A program made the position numbers and the translations under genes. The notes beneath the pieces are model-generated. The model did not search any database and was not told the origin of the DNA. It worked only from the letters and a program-made list of their open reading frames with translations. This document shows, in pieces, positions 46,564 through 57,060 of a stretch of DNA of 64,000 nucleotides. The stretch covers positions 34,688,468-34,752,467 of the forward strand of contig LS997563.1 in assembly GCA_000469685.2 (NCBI GenBank), written 5' to 3'. The stretch is from Haemonchus contortus. Its lineage: Eukaryota; Nematoda; Chromadorea; Rhabditida; Trichostrongylidae. Each line of letters begins with the position of its first letter. Position 1 is the stretch's first letter.

Positions 46564-47040
46564 TCATCTGACTGTACAATAACAGCAATGTCTACTAAAG
46601 ATCCCTTCAGTATGTTTTGGATCGTGCCCATCATAAATCCGTCTAGACGATCGTTTCGCTTGCCATGTCATTGAAAAAGGCTGCAAATTAGATGCAAGCA
46701 TGAAAACCTTTTGAAAAAGAGTTCTGCAAAGACCATAGAGCATCAACCTATTGATAAACATTGTGCTCAGAAAAACGACACTTCGCGCGAACCCCTCAGA
46801 TGATTCTGTTTTTTTTAAACTCATCCAATTTTCATTATTTAATGTTTTTATTCTTTTTTCTCTCCATGACGTTGATTCCACGTCATCAGTTACTATTGTT
46901 AAACATCTCCATCTCATTATATCTATGACATCTTCGGCTGTTACCGTGGTTTCGGATAAGCCCTTGTTGTTCACACCCCTTCGTCCCTTCTTAGAAGCTT
47001 CAGATGTCTTTCCCTGAGCTTCAAATTCCATTGTCTTCAA
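46564..47040 (-). CDS. Unrecognised 158-codon ORF
   Basis: Hydrophilic, Lys/Ser/Thr-rich N-terminal half (for example EAQGKTSEASKKGRRGVNNK and TAEDVIDIMRWR), with a less polar stretch around SVVFLSTMFINRLMLYGLCR. It has a Met start and lies just after the end of tandem copy 2. I recognise no family. The length is near the upper end of what chance gives at this base composition. Confidence 0.25.
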   Translation of the reverse strand: MKTMEFEAQGKTSEASKKGRRGVNNKGLSETTVTAEDVIDIMRWRCLTIVTDDVESTSWREKRIKTLNNENWMSLKKTESSEGFARSVVFLSTMFINRLMLYGLCRTLFQKVFMLASNLQPFSMTWQAKRSSRRIYDGHDPKHTEGIFSRHCCYCTVR

Positions 47041-50000
47041 GGAGGTAGCCTTCTGGCCTTCTCAGCGTATCCGAGCCATCGCGGACGCTGCAGACCTTCT
47101 TTGTGACCGTCATCTGGGACTGTGGCTGTTTGCATGATTCTCTTAGATTTGCAGTGCATTTTCTAAACAGTGCTTTGAGAAGAAATTGAAATTGAGCCTC
47201 ATTTCAGTAGGAAGTTCTTGAAAAGATAGTAAAAGAAAGGTTTTGAGCAGGGCGCCTTCGAGTAATTTGACACCTCTAGATGAAGCCATCAAATCAGTAT
47301 GGAGAAAAGTTTTGTACTCCCGGCGGTACATAACCCTAATGAAGTTGTTGTGTGTCGTTGTTAAAGTCTAAAAAGCAGTCATTGAAAGCGATTCAAATGC
47401 TATCTGTCAAAAAAGCGATAATCCTCTTAGCTCGACCAGTGAAAAACAAAAAGGTTGTGTTTCTTGCGACGTCATGTTATGCAGCCCCCTATCAGCTGAT
47501 GAGAAGAAACAGCTTTTTGAAGGTTTCTCGTCCAATCAAGTCCTATGCTTACTGATTGAATGGCCTCTTTTTTAAGTTATAAACAGTAGCATGCCGGTGA
47601 TTCAGGTCTGAAGGTCTTCGTTGAGGTCGTTTTGTTTTCCAATTTTTGACTCATACTGTTTATCGTTGGCAGCTAGATGAAATCCGCGGTTTCATGGAAA
47701 TGTCATCGGATTCGGCTTATCTTCATTCCCTCACCCAGAACTAAGCCAGGATTCCTACTGTTTTTCAAATATCAACGTCAATATATCATTAATAAAGGAT
47801 GTCAAGATGTTAAGGCCTCAGAAACCCAACTTCTATGATGTTTAAAGTTAAAATTTTGAGAATTACTGTATGTTTTGAGCCCTTTTTTCTTTTCCTGTGG
47901 TGTTCGTCTTTCTGTCTTTTGTCCAACCTGATCGTAGTGGCCGTTCCTTTGCGTTATTTTCTACACTATTCAATGTCTATTTGCAGTTTTCCTGTTGATT
48001 CAATTCAATTCCGAATGCACCGCTAAAATGGCAATTTCTTTGGGAAGAAGAATTTCACTCGAGCCATAAAGTCGATTTTCTTAGGCTTTTGAAAGTTCTC
48101 TGAGCTCCATATGATGCTCGAGTAGTTGTTTTTCTCAGTGACAGCTTTCCACTTTTCGCAATTTCATCATATTGAAACATGAATTAAGATTTGACTTGGC
48201 CCATCCACCTTCCGCCTGAGAAATTGCAAACGCCGTTCTCTACTAAGAACAAAGTCCGTGCAGGGATAGTAAAGGCTAATCCCTGGATAGTAAGCCTTCC
48301 CTATCCCTGCACGGAAGGTGTTCTTCTAAGAAAGCGGCCTCCAGCTCCATTAAATATAGGCCCACAATCCTGCCTAGAGATAAGACTTCACTATCCCACA
48401 CTTGATTCATTTGGCTTGTCGTCTGGTTAGGAATTCATTATACAATTCTCAATGTTGAACACTCTTTGCCTCTTCACAGTAATTTAGTGAACTCGGAAAA
48501 TTCTGAAAGGATTCATGCCTTGGAAAGTTAAATGCTGAATAATGAATGCAAAATAGTCGGCAGTGATGGTCAGTTTTTTCAATGTCCTTGGTGAGCCGGA
48601 CACTTTCGCTGTCTTCTTCCTCTACTGAAACAACGTAGTACAAGTATCTCCCTGATCTGATAATGTAGAAAACTTTGGAAATCGTTTTGGCGTAGCGTTT
48701 TTGATTATTTCACTTTCTATTCAGATTATAAGCAAATTATTATTAATTCATATTTATTTATCATAATGTCATCTATAGGCATTATAAATAATGCACAATA
48801 CATGATTATATCATTATAAGCAAATTTTATTCGAAAAAATGATTCCTTCACACCAGTGCTGAGTGTTATTAGTATCTCTAACAAGATAGGACTCTCCATG
48901 GACTTTCTTTACAAAACTCCAGAAGATGACGATGGTCTTTTGGTTCCTTTTCTGGGAATCATTTTTGTATAAACAACTTGTTAAACCTGAGGGTCTATCT
49001 CAGTTAAGAAAGGGCGAGCCGATTTTATGACATCAAAACCTTTCAAATTGATTTTGATAAGTGGAGACCCTCTTGACCACCACGATAGGTGCATCACAAT
49101 TGGATTCTAGATGAAGCAATTTTCACTCTGGTAATTTTCAAAAGGCCTACAACTGAAACAGCGCCTTTAATTGTTCAGTGATGACGTTAGGTGCTGTTAT
49201 GGCGAAGTGGAACGTCATCTGTGATCGGATTCACATCAAACTTTCGCCAGCTTTCACTGAAACCTGAGCCAATTCACAGACCAAAGTGCTCGCCCACTGC
49301 GACCGCTCTCTTGACACTCTTGTCCGCAATTTCACATCCCTTGGATTGCAGCCACTCTATCCTAACTTGAACACATTTTGTTAGCTCTGTCGATTTTGAA
49401 GGTGCAAAAAATCCGGAGCTAATTACAACAGAAATCCGGGTTTCACACTTTCATTATGGCATTTTACAGTAATCCTGGACAGTATTACTTGACAGTAACA
49501 AAATCGGCTGATATAATCCGGTCTTCACAATCTAAGATACGGACTCTGTAGGGAAAGCCGACGTTTCTTTTACGATAGACAGTTTTCCCATGACTCCCAC
49601 CACTCTACTTTAACATTTTGACTGACTCATTTCAAACTACAGCTTTCTCAGAAATCTTTACTTATTAAAAAGAGTGCGTGACTGATATCCCCCGCACTAG
49701 CCAATTGCCCATGAGTTAAAGTTTTGCAGCTGAATCATTGGCAAACAACGGACTGGTAGAACTCCCTTATGAGTGAATTAGGCGTTACCTAAAAAACGAA
49801 TGAATTTAATACAGCTGCTACTCTGTAATTCATATCAGATTTTTTCTTATGAAACAGTCTCTGTGAGCTCCTGCTCTCTGCTAAAGTTTGGTGTTCATTA
49901 AGCTACATGAAATCAAAATGGAAGAAATTTTGACGGCACTCTATGTGATGGCCGGGGGTACTTTCCCGAACTTGCAATGCAACCGATTATTCTGCACTTT

Positions 50001-50299
50001 TGCATCGAAACAAATAAAATCTGAATTCATAACGAGTAGCACCACATGAAAAAACAGTGAAAGGTAACAAGTTCCTTCTGAGAAACGATCAGATAACTTC
50101 AAAACACATAATTGCATTTACTAAGGGCGTGGCATTGTTGTTCTCGCTACATGAATTGAGTAGTGGCTTTTTCACACTGAAAAATTGCATTCGAATCGAA
50201 CAGTATCTGTCTGTTCAATTTTTACGTGGTGTTGTGAGTTTACAGGCTCTAATGACGTGCCATGAGATTTTATTTATTTATTTATCTATTTTTTCACGG
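47041..50299. other. No gene recognised apart from the hairpin at 48244
   Basis: 48715-48850 is AT-rich with an ATTATAAGCAAATT motif occurring twice. Other frames are short. Confidence 0.45.
48244..48330. repeat. Long imperfect hairpin (~85 nt)
   Basis: CCGTGCAGGGATAG (48256-48269) pairs with its exact inverse at 48301-48314. Outer AAGAAC/GTTCTT and inner AGGCT/AGCCT extend the stem with internal loops. Size and shape are like a microRNA precursor, but a short palindromic repeat is equally possible. Confidence 0.6.
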
Positions 50300-50610
50300 A
50301 GGTGTGGCGTCCAGTGGCGCACTATCTCACACACGATTGGTCTAGTGATTGGATCCTTCACGATCCTCCTCGGTGATTTTTTTTGAATCGCCTAGGTCGA
50401 GAAAGTCTTGCCTTCGGGCTCTGTTGGAAGATACTAGGCTCAGAATGAAGGCACGGCTTGTTCATCGGCTGGCTACCGCAAATTATTGAATATGTAGACC
50501 ACTCACGCCTTCAAACCACCACTGCGAATCTAAATGGAAATCGAATGCGGGGCGCATCTCTCAGATGAGATTGGTCGACATCCAGACATATCATCCTTTA
50601 TCATCTTTAT
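50300..50610 (+). repeat. SINE-like family A copy with altered middle
   Basis: Head GGTGTGGCGTCCAGTGGCGC, a disturbed B-box region (GGATCCTTCACGATCC), then GGCTGGCTACCGCAAATTAT and the tail AAACCACCACTGCGAATCTA; the 3' end is near TCATCCTTTATC. Confidence 0.75.
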
Positions 50611-50908
50611 TTATAGCTGTCAAGACTAATTAGGGAACGAACGAAGCCGATTTTCATGAGTGACTATGGGTTTTGTATAAGATTTTACGCAATGGAGCAT
50701 TCATGCATCACCAGAGTTCGCCAGAATTCTTCTGAATTTACCTTCTTTATTTATGAATCCGAATTACTTTGCTACTGTGTCTGATCTTTTGTCTTCTCAC
50801 CATCTTCCCAATGCACCCTCTGTTGATAAAAAGCAATTCATCTGGCGTAGTTTATTTCTCGTTGTCAACGCCTATCTTTCAGTTAAATTTTGCATTTCAG
50901 CGGGCGCC

Positions 50909-51109
50909 ATGTGTAATGATGAACGAAGCCTGTTGGATCTGAATGACTCGTTGATATTGGGCTTCGTCAGTCATCTGGAACAATTCAACAGGTAAAGGAT
51001 TATTCCTTTTACCAATTTGTTACTTTAAATTCATTTTATTCTCTTTTTTCCTCCTTTATACCCACCCTTCTCTCTCAGAGAGGCGCTGCAGAGCTATCGT
51101 GACGGCTAA
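50909..51109 (+). CDS. Candidate two-exon small ORF (37 aa) with poly(A) signal at its stop
   Basis: Exons 50909-50991 and 51079-51109 are joined by an 87-base GT-AG intron (AACAG/GTAAAG; CTCTCTCAG acceptor). They read MCNDERSLLDLNDSLILGF, then SHLEQFNREALQSYRDG and a stop. A strong TTGCATTTCAG acceptor lies 8 bases before the ATG, which would suit a trans-spliced leader or an internal exon. AATAAA overlaps the stop codon (51108-51113). The frame is also open upstream to 50753, so the ATG may not be the true start. No domain recognised. Confidence 0.4.
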
Positions 51110-51113
51110 TAAA

Positions 51114-51848
51114 ATTAGACCAATCGCTCGACAATTGTTTTAGTCCAGTAGTGCTCTATAGAAGCTCCTTTCTGTCATGAGCTCAGCGGCGGACCCATTG
51201 TTCAACTTCGACCAAACATCCAAGTGATCCCTGGGAACCGATCTCAAGAGGCTATACAATGTCTGAATACCGCCCGAGCAAACATTGTCCAGTAGGCGAT
51301 CACTTCAAAAATGATCTTTGTGTCGGGGAAGCTCAGGAATCTTCACAATGATGATCATCATTCAGTTTTTGGCTCAATAAGTCCGTATGTAGTGAATCCG
51401 ACTTTTCTTTTCCTACTGGGACCTATAGTGCTGGAGGTATTCTGGCAAAACTCTAAAGCATGGGAGCCCAGCACAACACATGAACGAACTTTGAATTTTA
51501 TTCGGACTTACGCGTTTTTTTACGACGGAATACGCCCTATTAGATCTGTCAAAAACTAGTATTAAGGTCTCTTGCTATTACGCACGTCGTACATACGCGT
51601 GGGCAGGTTGAAAAAAGTTCAATTTTAAGGTAAATTAGACATTTCGAAAGAGCAGCTGCAATGTTATCCGTGTTATTTTATTCTATGAATAGAATACCAC
51701 ACCATTTAAGTCAAAGATTCTTGAAAGTCGTCCATAAGCAGTTTTCTGATGTCAGACGAACTTTCCCACTGGGATGTCGTCAGGTCTTCAACATCGAAAG
51801 TCTTGAAAGCTAATCATAAGCAGTTTTTTGATTGTTGAACAACGTGCT
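51114..51848. other. Flank left of the palindrome
   Basis: A short imperfect direct repeat (CTTGAAAG...CATAAGCAGTTTT(C/T)TGAT) occurs at about 51721 and 51802. A frame of 82 codons at 51311-51559 is not recognised. Confidence 0.5.
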
Positions 51849-52860
51849 CCCTTACAAGGAAGGTCTTTCAGGGCGTGGGACGCTTTTTGAAAATGGTTTT
51901 TTGCATGGTATAGGGGCATGAGCACTGAGTATAAAACTATGGTTCATTTCCGCTAAATGGCCTTCTGAATGCCAAAAAACGACTGAAAACTATTTTGTCA
52001 GAAATCGCCGTTTTAACCCACTCAGCGTCGTTTGTTTCATTCATGGCGTCGACTGTCCGTACAGTAGAAGGCGCCAGTTGACTGCGCATTGAAAATAACG
52101 TGAAAGGTAGCCAAAAAAGGGGGCCACATGTTGAAAAAAGCGGAGAAGTTTCATATAGCCTCTCCACGGTTAAGCTGCCGTCAGCGGTGGATGGTGTGGT
52201 GGATAGCGATGTGGACTTCGAGGAACGACGACTAGGATGGGTTGGTGGTTCGGAATCTCCGGGTTTTTCCGCTTTTGCATTTTATGCTGCCACCTCCAGA
52301 TTGACTCCATATTGCACCAGGACCAAAGCATGGTCATGGTCGTGACCAGGACCACCCAGGCACATAACCTCTACAGGCCGTTGGAATTTCTTGTGTGACG
52401 CACTATCAGTGGAGGGGCTTCCAGACTTCACACTCCCAGGAGTATAAAGGTGCCTCTTAAATTCACTCTTAATAAGTGTTGTAAGGGGGGTCCAAACCCT
52501 ATAATATGGTTCCTATTTGATGGAAGCTGTCCTCGACCTCGTTCGTCAATGCAAAGACAACAGGTTTCCCGATTCCGACCTTCCTCTGGGAGTCCACTGC
52601 GGACTCCTGTGGGAGAACCAATCAGACTCTCATTCAATACATCTTCTTGCTGAAGCATCCATGAGCATTAGGCTTGATATGAAAAGCTGTCAGCCCTGAA
52701 GGGAATCATTCTAGCGCTGGATCACTAGATGAATACTAGATGAAGGGTTTCGGCGATACCCGTTCCTAACCTACGATCCCCTAACTTCGCGTCCGTGTGA
52801 AGGGCTGGCAGGACACCAACAAGAAGGACATCGCTGAAGTCGAGGTGACTACAGAAGATG
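51849..52860 (+). repeat. Left arm of 1.0 kb near-perfect inverted repeat
   Basis: This arm reads as the reverse complement of 53019-54030 (paired coordinates sum to 105,879). In the stretches compared I found only two differences: 51853 against 54026, and 52346 (C) against 53533 (A). Beyond 51849 outward and 52860 inward the identity stops abruptly. The open frames inside are mirrored one for one in the other arm. They are short, and I recognise no protein in them. I find no clear target-site duplication or known terminal motif at the outer ends. Confidence 0.93.
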
Positions 52861-53018
52861 AGTGAGTGATCGTGAGGAGAGAAGGAAATGGAGATGACCA
52901 ACCAGAATAGTGGACAAAAACCCCTTCAATGGCGCGAGATCAACGCTAGGGTAAAAAACGGTGAAATCATCGGAATTAGATGAGCCTTCCATCAGTTTTG
53001 AGAATTAGATCAGCCTTC
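52861..53018. other. 158-base spacer between the palindrome arms
   Basis: Unique spacer that would form the loop of the inverted repeat. Near its right end a short motif is repeated: a GAATTAGAT(G/C)AGCCTTCCATC unit occurs at about 52974 and again at about 53002, the second copy running into the right arm. No open frame of note. Confidence 0.8.
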
Positions 53019-54030
53019 CATCTTCTGTAGTCACCTCGACTTCAGCGATGTCCTTCTTGTTGGTGTCCTGCCAGCCCTTCACACGGACGCGAAGTTAGGG
53101 GATCGTAGGTTAGGAACGGGTATCGCCGAAACCCTTCATCTAGTATTCATCTAGTGATCCAGCGCTAGAATGATTCCCTTCAGGGCTGACAGCTTTTCAT
53201 ATCAAGCCTAATGCTCATGGATGCTTCAGCAAGAAGATGTATTGAATGAGAGTCTGATTGGTTCTCCCACAGGAGTCCGCAGTGGACTCCCAGAGGAAGG
53301 TCGGAATCGGGAAACCTGTTGTCTTTGCATTGACGAACGAGGTCGAGGACAGCTTCCATCAAATAGGAACCATATTATAGGGTTTGGACCCCCCTTACAA
53401 CACTTATTAAGAGTGAATTTAAGAGGCACCTTTATACTCCTGGGAGTGTGAAGTCTGGAAGCCCCTCCACTGATAGTGCGTCACACAAGAAATTCCAACG
53501 GCCTGTAGAGGTTATGTGCCTGGGTGGTCCTGATCACGACCATGACCATGCTTTGGTCCTGGTGCAATATGGAGTCAATCTGGAGGTGGCAGCATAAAAT
53601 GCAAAAGCGGAAAAACCCGGAGATTCCGAACCACCAACCCATCCTAGTCGTCGTTCCTCGAAGTCCACATCGCTATCCACCACACCATCCACCGCTGACG
53701 GCAGCTTAACCGTGGAGAGGCTATATGAAACTTCTCCGCTTTTTTCAACATGTGGCCCCCTTTTTTGGCTACCTTTCACGTTATTTTCAATGCGCAGTCA
53801 ACTGGCGCCTTCTACTGTACGGACAGTCGACGCCATGAATGAAACAAACGACGCTGAGTGGGTTAAAACGGCGATTTCTGACAAAATAGTTTTCAGTCGT
53901 TTTTTGGCATTCAGAAGGCCATTTAGCGGAAATGAACCATAGTTTTATACTCAGTGCTCATGCCCCTATACCATGCAAAAAACCATTTTCAAAAAGCGTC
54001 CCACGCCCTGAAAGACCTTCCTTGTTAGGG
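53019..54030 (-). repeat. Right arm of 1.0 kb near-perfect inverted repeat
   Basis: Mirror copy of 51849-52860. Such low divergence contrasts with the heavily mutated SINEs and MITEs elsewhere in the window, so the duplication is either recent, maintained by gene conversion, or an assembly artefact from a folded-back read. It could also be a foldback-type transposon with long terminal inverted repeats. Confidence 0.93.
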
Positions 54031-54390
54031 CATCTTCAGGTCTTCGTCCAGGATGAGAGATTAAAAAACTCAAACGCTGACTCATCAGCGATTAATCCTT
54101 CAACACATTCCTAGGAAGGGGATTCATTTTGAGTTTCTGAAAGGCCTTTGGCTGATTTCAGAATTTCTTTGAACCACAGTGGGAAGGATTATAGCGGTTT
54201 TGGTGAATCAAAGATCTGCTGTTGGGCCATTTCTGAATGGCTCAGTGGTAGTTTAAATGAAAAATGACCACTTCTAAGTCCCGTCAGATCGAGGCGAAAT
54301 AGTCCCTAGGGTCGGCAATAAGATCCTTCTGGCGATAATAGCTACTATAGTTCATAGCTGAGTGGAGAATGCTACACAACAACAAACAAT

Positions 54391-54514
54391 CATAAAAAGT
54401 CTACCAGTGTTGGCGAGTTATTAACAGAACTTCGACCTTGGACGGGACGGAACTTGAACACGTACTTGTGCTATCCGGCCACCGTGCTCTTATCCTTTGA
54501 ACTAACAGGACCGC
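54391..54514 (-). repeat. tRNA-headed repeat family B, copy 2
   Basis: Minus-strand head TTAGTTCAAAGGATAAGAGC with an A-box-like start and a B-box-like GTTCAAGTTCC, followed by GGTCGAAGTTCTGTTAATAA and CTCGCCAAC, as in the 24065-24205 copy. Confidence 0.65.
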
Positions 54515-57060
54515 ACTTGCCTGAAATCATATAAAGACTTTTTATTTTTCCCGTCAACATTTCCAAAACAATTTCGACAAAGCAATTTGGGTTGGCTTGG
54601 GAGATCTTCATTCAACCCATAGGTTTTTCTTGAGATTCTGGGAAACTCGCACAATAACAAAGCCTGAAAATTACTCGAAAACACATACCACGCTATTAGA
54701 TGAAATGAATTCTCCACAAATTGTCATTCTTGAGGGTGCAAGTATTCCTACAACAAATGAGGGTTGAAAGAGATCTAGAAGTCAAGAATAGTAGTAAAAA
54801 GTTGAAAACAAGGCCTCATCAGTTAATTCGCATTGCTCTTGATCATTTTCATCGAACCTAGTTTGTAAACCAACAAATAAACAGCCTTCCTTGGCAGTTG
54901 CATGCAATATCTATTTCGGAATCTGGCCTGGACCCTTTCTATGTTGAGTCCCACGATTAGGAACTCAATTTGCAGGGCGCTGAAAACAATCAGGAAGTGA
55001 ATTCCGCTGAGAGTGAATGGATAGTAGGGCCCGACAATTTCTTTTCTTTCATTCTGAGACACTACAAAAATGATTTAACTTGAAACTGAATAAATATATG
55101 AACATAAGCGTCTCTAGATGATGATAATCAGCGACTCGACCTGTTCTTAGATCTGCAGATTGAGCCATGCAAGCGTACTCTATATAAAATAGCGGCGGGT
55201 TTGGATCGTGTATAGAGGCTTGTTAAAGAATTGTGATGTCCGGAATAAAGCTCCATTTTGTTCTGCCGACTGAGCAGATCTGACGAAGAAGCGCACCCAC
55301 TCTGCTCCATGTCCATACGTTTTTAAGCTACAAAATACCTTCTACTTTACCAACTAGCAGGATGACTTGCAAGATGAGCATATTTCCTCGGAATTCGTAA
55401 AGATTTTAGCCTCGCCTTGATTCCTCTCCTGGATTGGAGTTCTGGCTTTCGTCGTGTGACTCCGTACATAGCGTTATCGCCGATAGGCAAAGCCGCACCG
55501 ACTAATGACGAGGGATTTCTACTTCTTCAAGTCACGTCCGTGATAGATTGTGGCTTGTGCAGAGGGGCATTCTCTTGGGCACAGGAACTCGTGAAAACGA
55601 TTATAGGGAAGGCTGTGTGAAGGTCAAAAGCTAAGGGACCGCCAAACGCTAAACTAGGCACTTTTTGGCGCTAACTTGACAGTGACTAGTTCAACAAAGG
55701 GCTTTAGAAGTTGGGTCAGATTGCGATTTTGTCGGTTCGACTCCTAGGACCTATGGAACAAATAAGAGGAGTAACGGTAGCCAGGAATTCAATCATTCAT
55801 TGTTACCGGCTTTTAAGCTATGGCGAGCACTATCCGGACTAAGCTTTCATGCTACTCTCTGCTAATTCGTGCATAATTACTTTTTTGGCTGGTACCTTTT
55901 GCCAGACGTCCGTGTTAGTTGTGTTGATGTGCTTTCGATGAATAACAGCAAAGCTCTTACGCAATCTACTTAGAAATTATCAACGTTAGCGTAAACACTC
56001 CATACACCTGAGCAGAAATGCCATTTTGAATCGCCGTCTGAAGCATGGCATCGAAAAGGAAGCTGAAGATGGGGAAAGAATGTCATTTGTACTACACTCC
56101 CTCTTCTGAGACTTCTGGTATGGAAGAATCTGGGAGGATCCGTCAAAATCAATCATGGAAAACCATAGAATGTTATATTCGTCTTTTCCTTTAAATAGCT
56201 ATAGCAGTTAGTTAAATATTTGGTAAGGTGAGGAGGATGAGCCGTGAAACCAAAGATTTCCGTAATTTGTTAAACATTTGGTTGTTGCGAGGGACTCTAT
56301 GATCACTTTGAAGGCTATATAGTCTGACCCTATCCGCCTTCAAGTGTAATTTTGCATAATTAGCATGTTTCCTTTACATTGCACCCCCTCAGGCATTCAT
56401 GAGTACTTTGAGCGTACCTTCTAAATGTCGAAGACTGCTGCTGAAAGCTGCGACAATCTAAGAGTTTGAGCTGTTCTCCGAATTGCTAAACCGCTTGATA
56501 CAAGAGAATTGAGCGGTCATTAAGAAGTTTTGTATAATACTAACCCAAAGCACTCATGTTTCTTGAGTTACCACCTTTTTCGGCGAAATTTAGTATACGA
56601 ATGTTACCTAGGATCCATTGTTCTAAGTACCACAGGATCATTATTAAAAGAGGGTGCTATCAATCTGAATAGCAGGTAAAGCTCGTTAGATATAAAGGTC
56701 CAGAAGCCATAGAAATTTCAGTTGATTCATCTCCAACAATTTTTAAACAGTGTGGTCTATCCAACCAGCGCAGTATATATCTGAGAAAAATCGGAATTCC
56801 GTTCCCCCACCTTATTTAATAAGATTCTTCACTACAAAAGGACGTCCGTCGAACTGCATTCATCGTTCTAAGACTTTACGTCTTCAGTCTAATATCTGGT
56901 TTCTTTCATGGCCATGTGGTAGCCTGTAAACATTCGCTGGCAAATGTGAAAGGGAACAATAGGCAAATTTGACGTTGAAACCCCCCCCCCCCCCGAAGTC
57001 GATCTTCCGAATGGTCTTCAGCTTCCATCCTGTCTTCCCTTCCAGTCGTTTCTTTCTATC
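54515..57060. promoter_or_regulatory. Upstream region of the receptor gene; no exon found
   Basis: This should contain the promoter and probably one or more 5' exons encoding the extracellular N-terminus. I could not find an ATG exon ending in the required phase (two bases left over). A run of C residues lies at about 56981-56995, 65 bases before the first confident exon. Confidence 0.3.

Noticed and set aside
52100..53779. Mirrored ORFs in the palindrome arms as duplicated genes
   Set aside because: All are short, overlap each other on both strands, and show no domain; mirrored frames are an automatic result of the inverted repeat.
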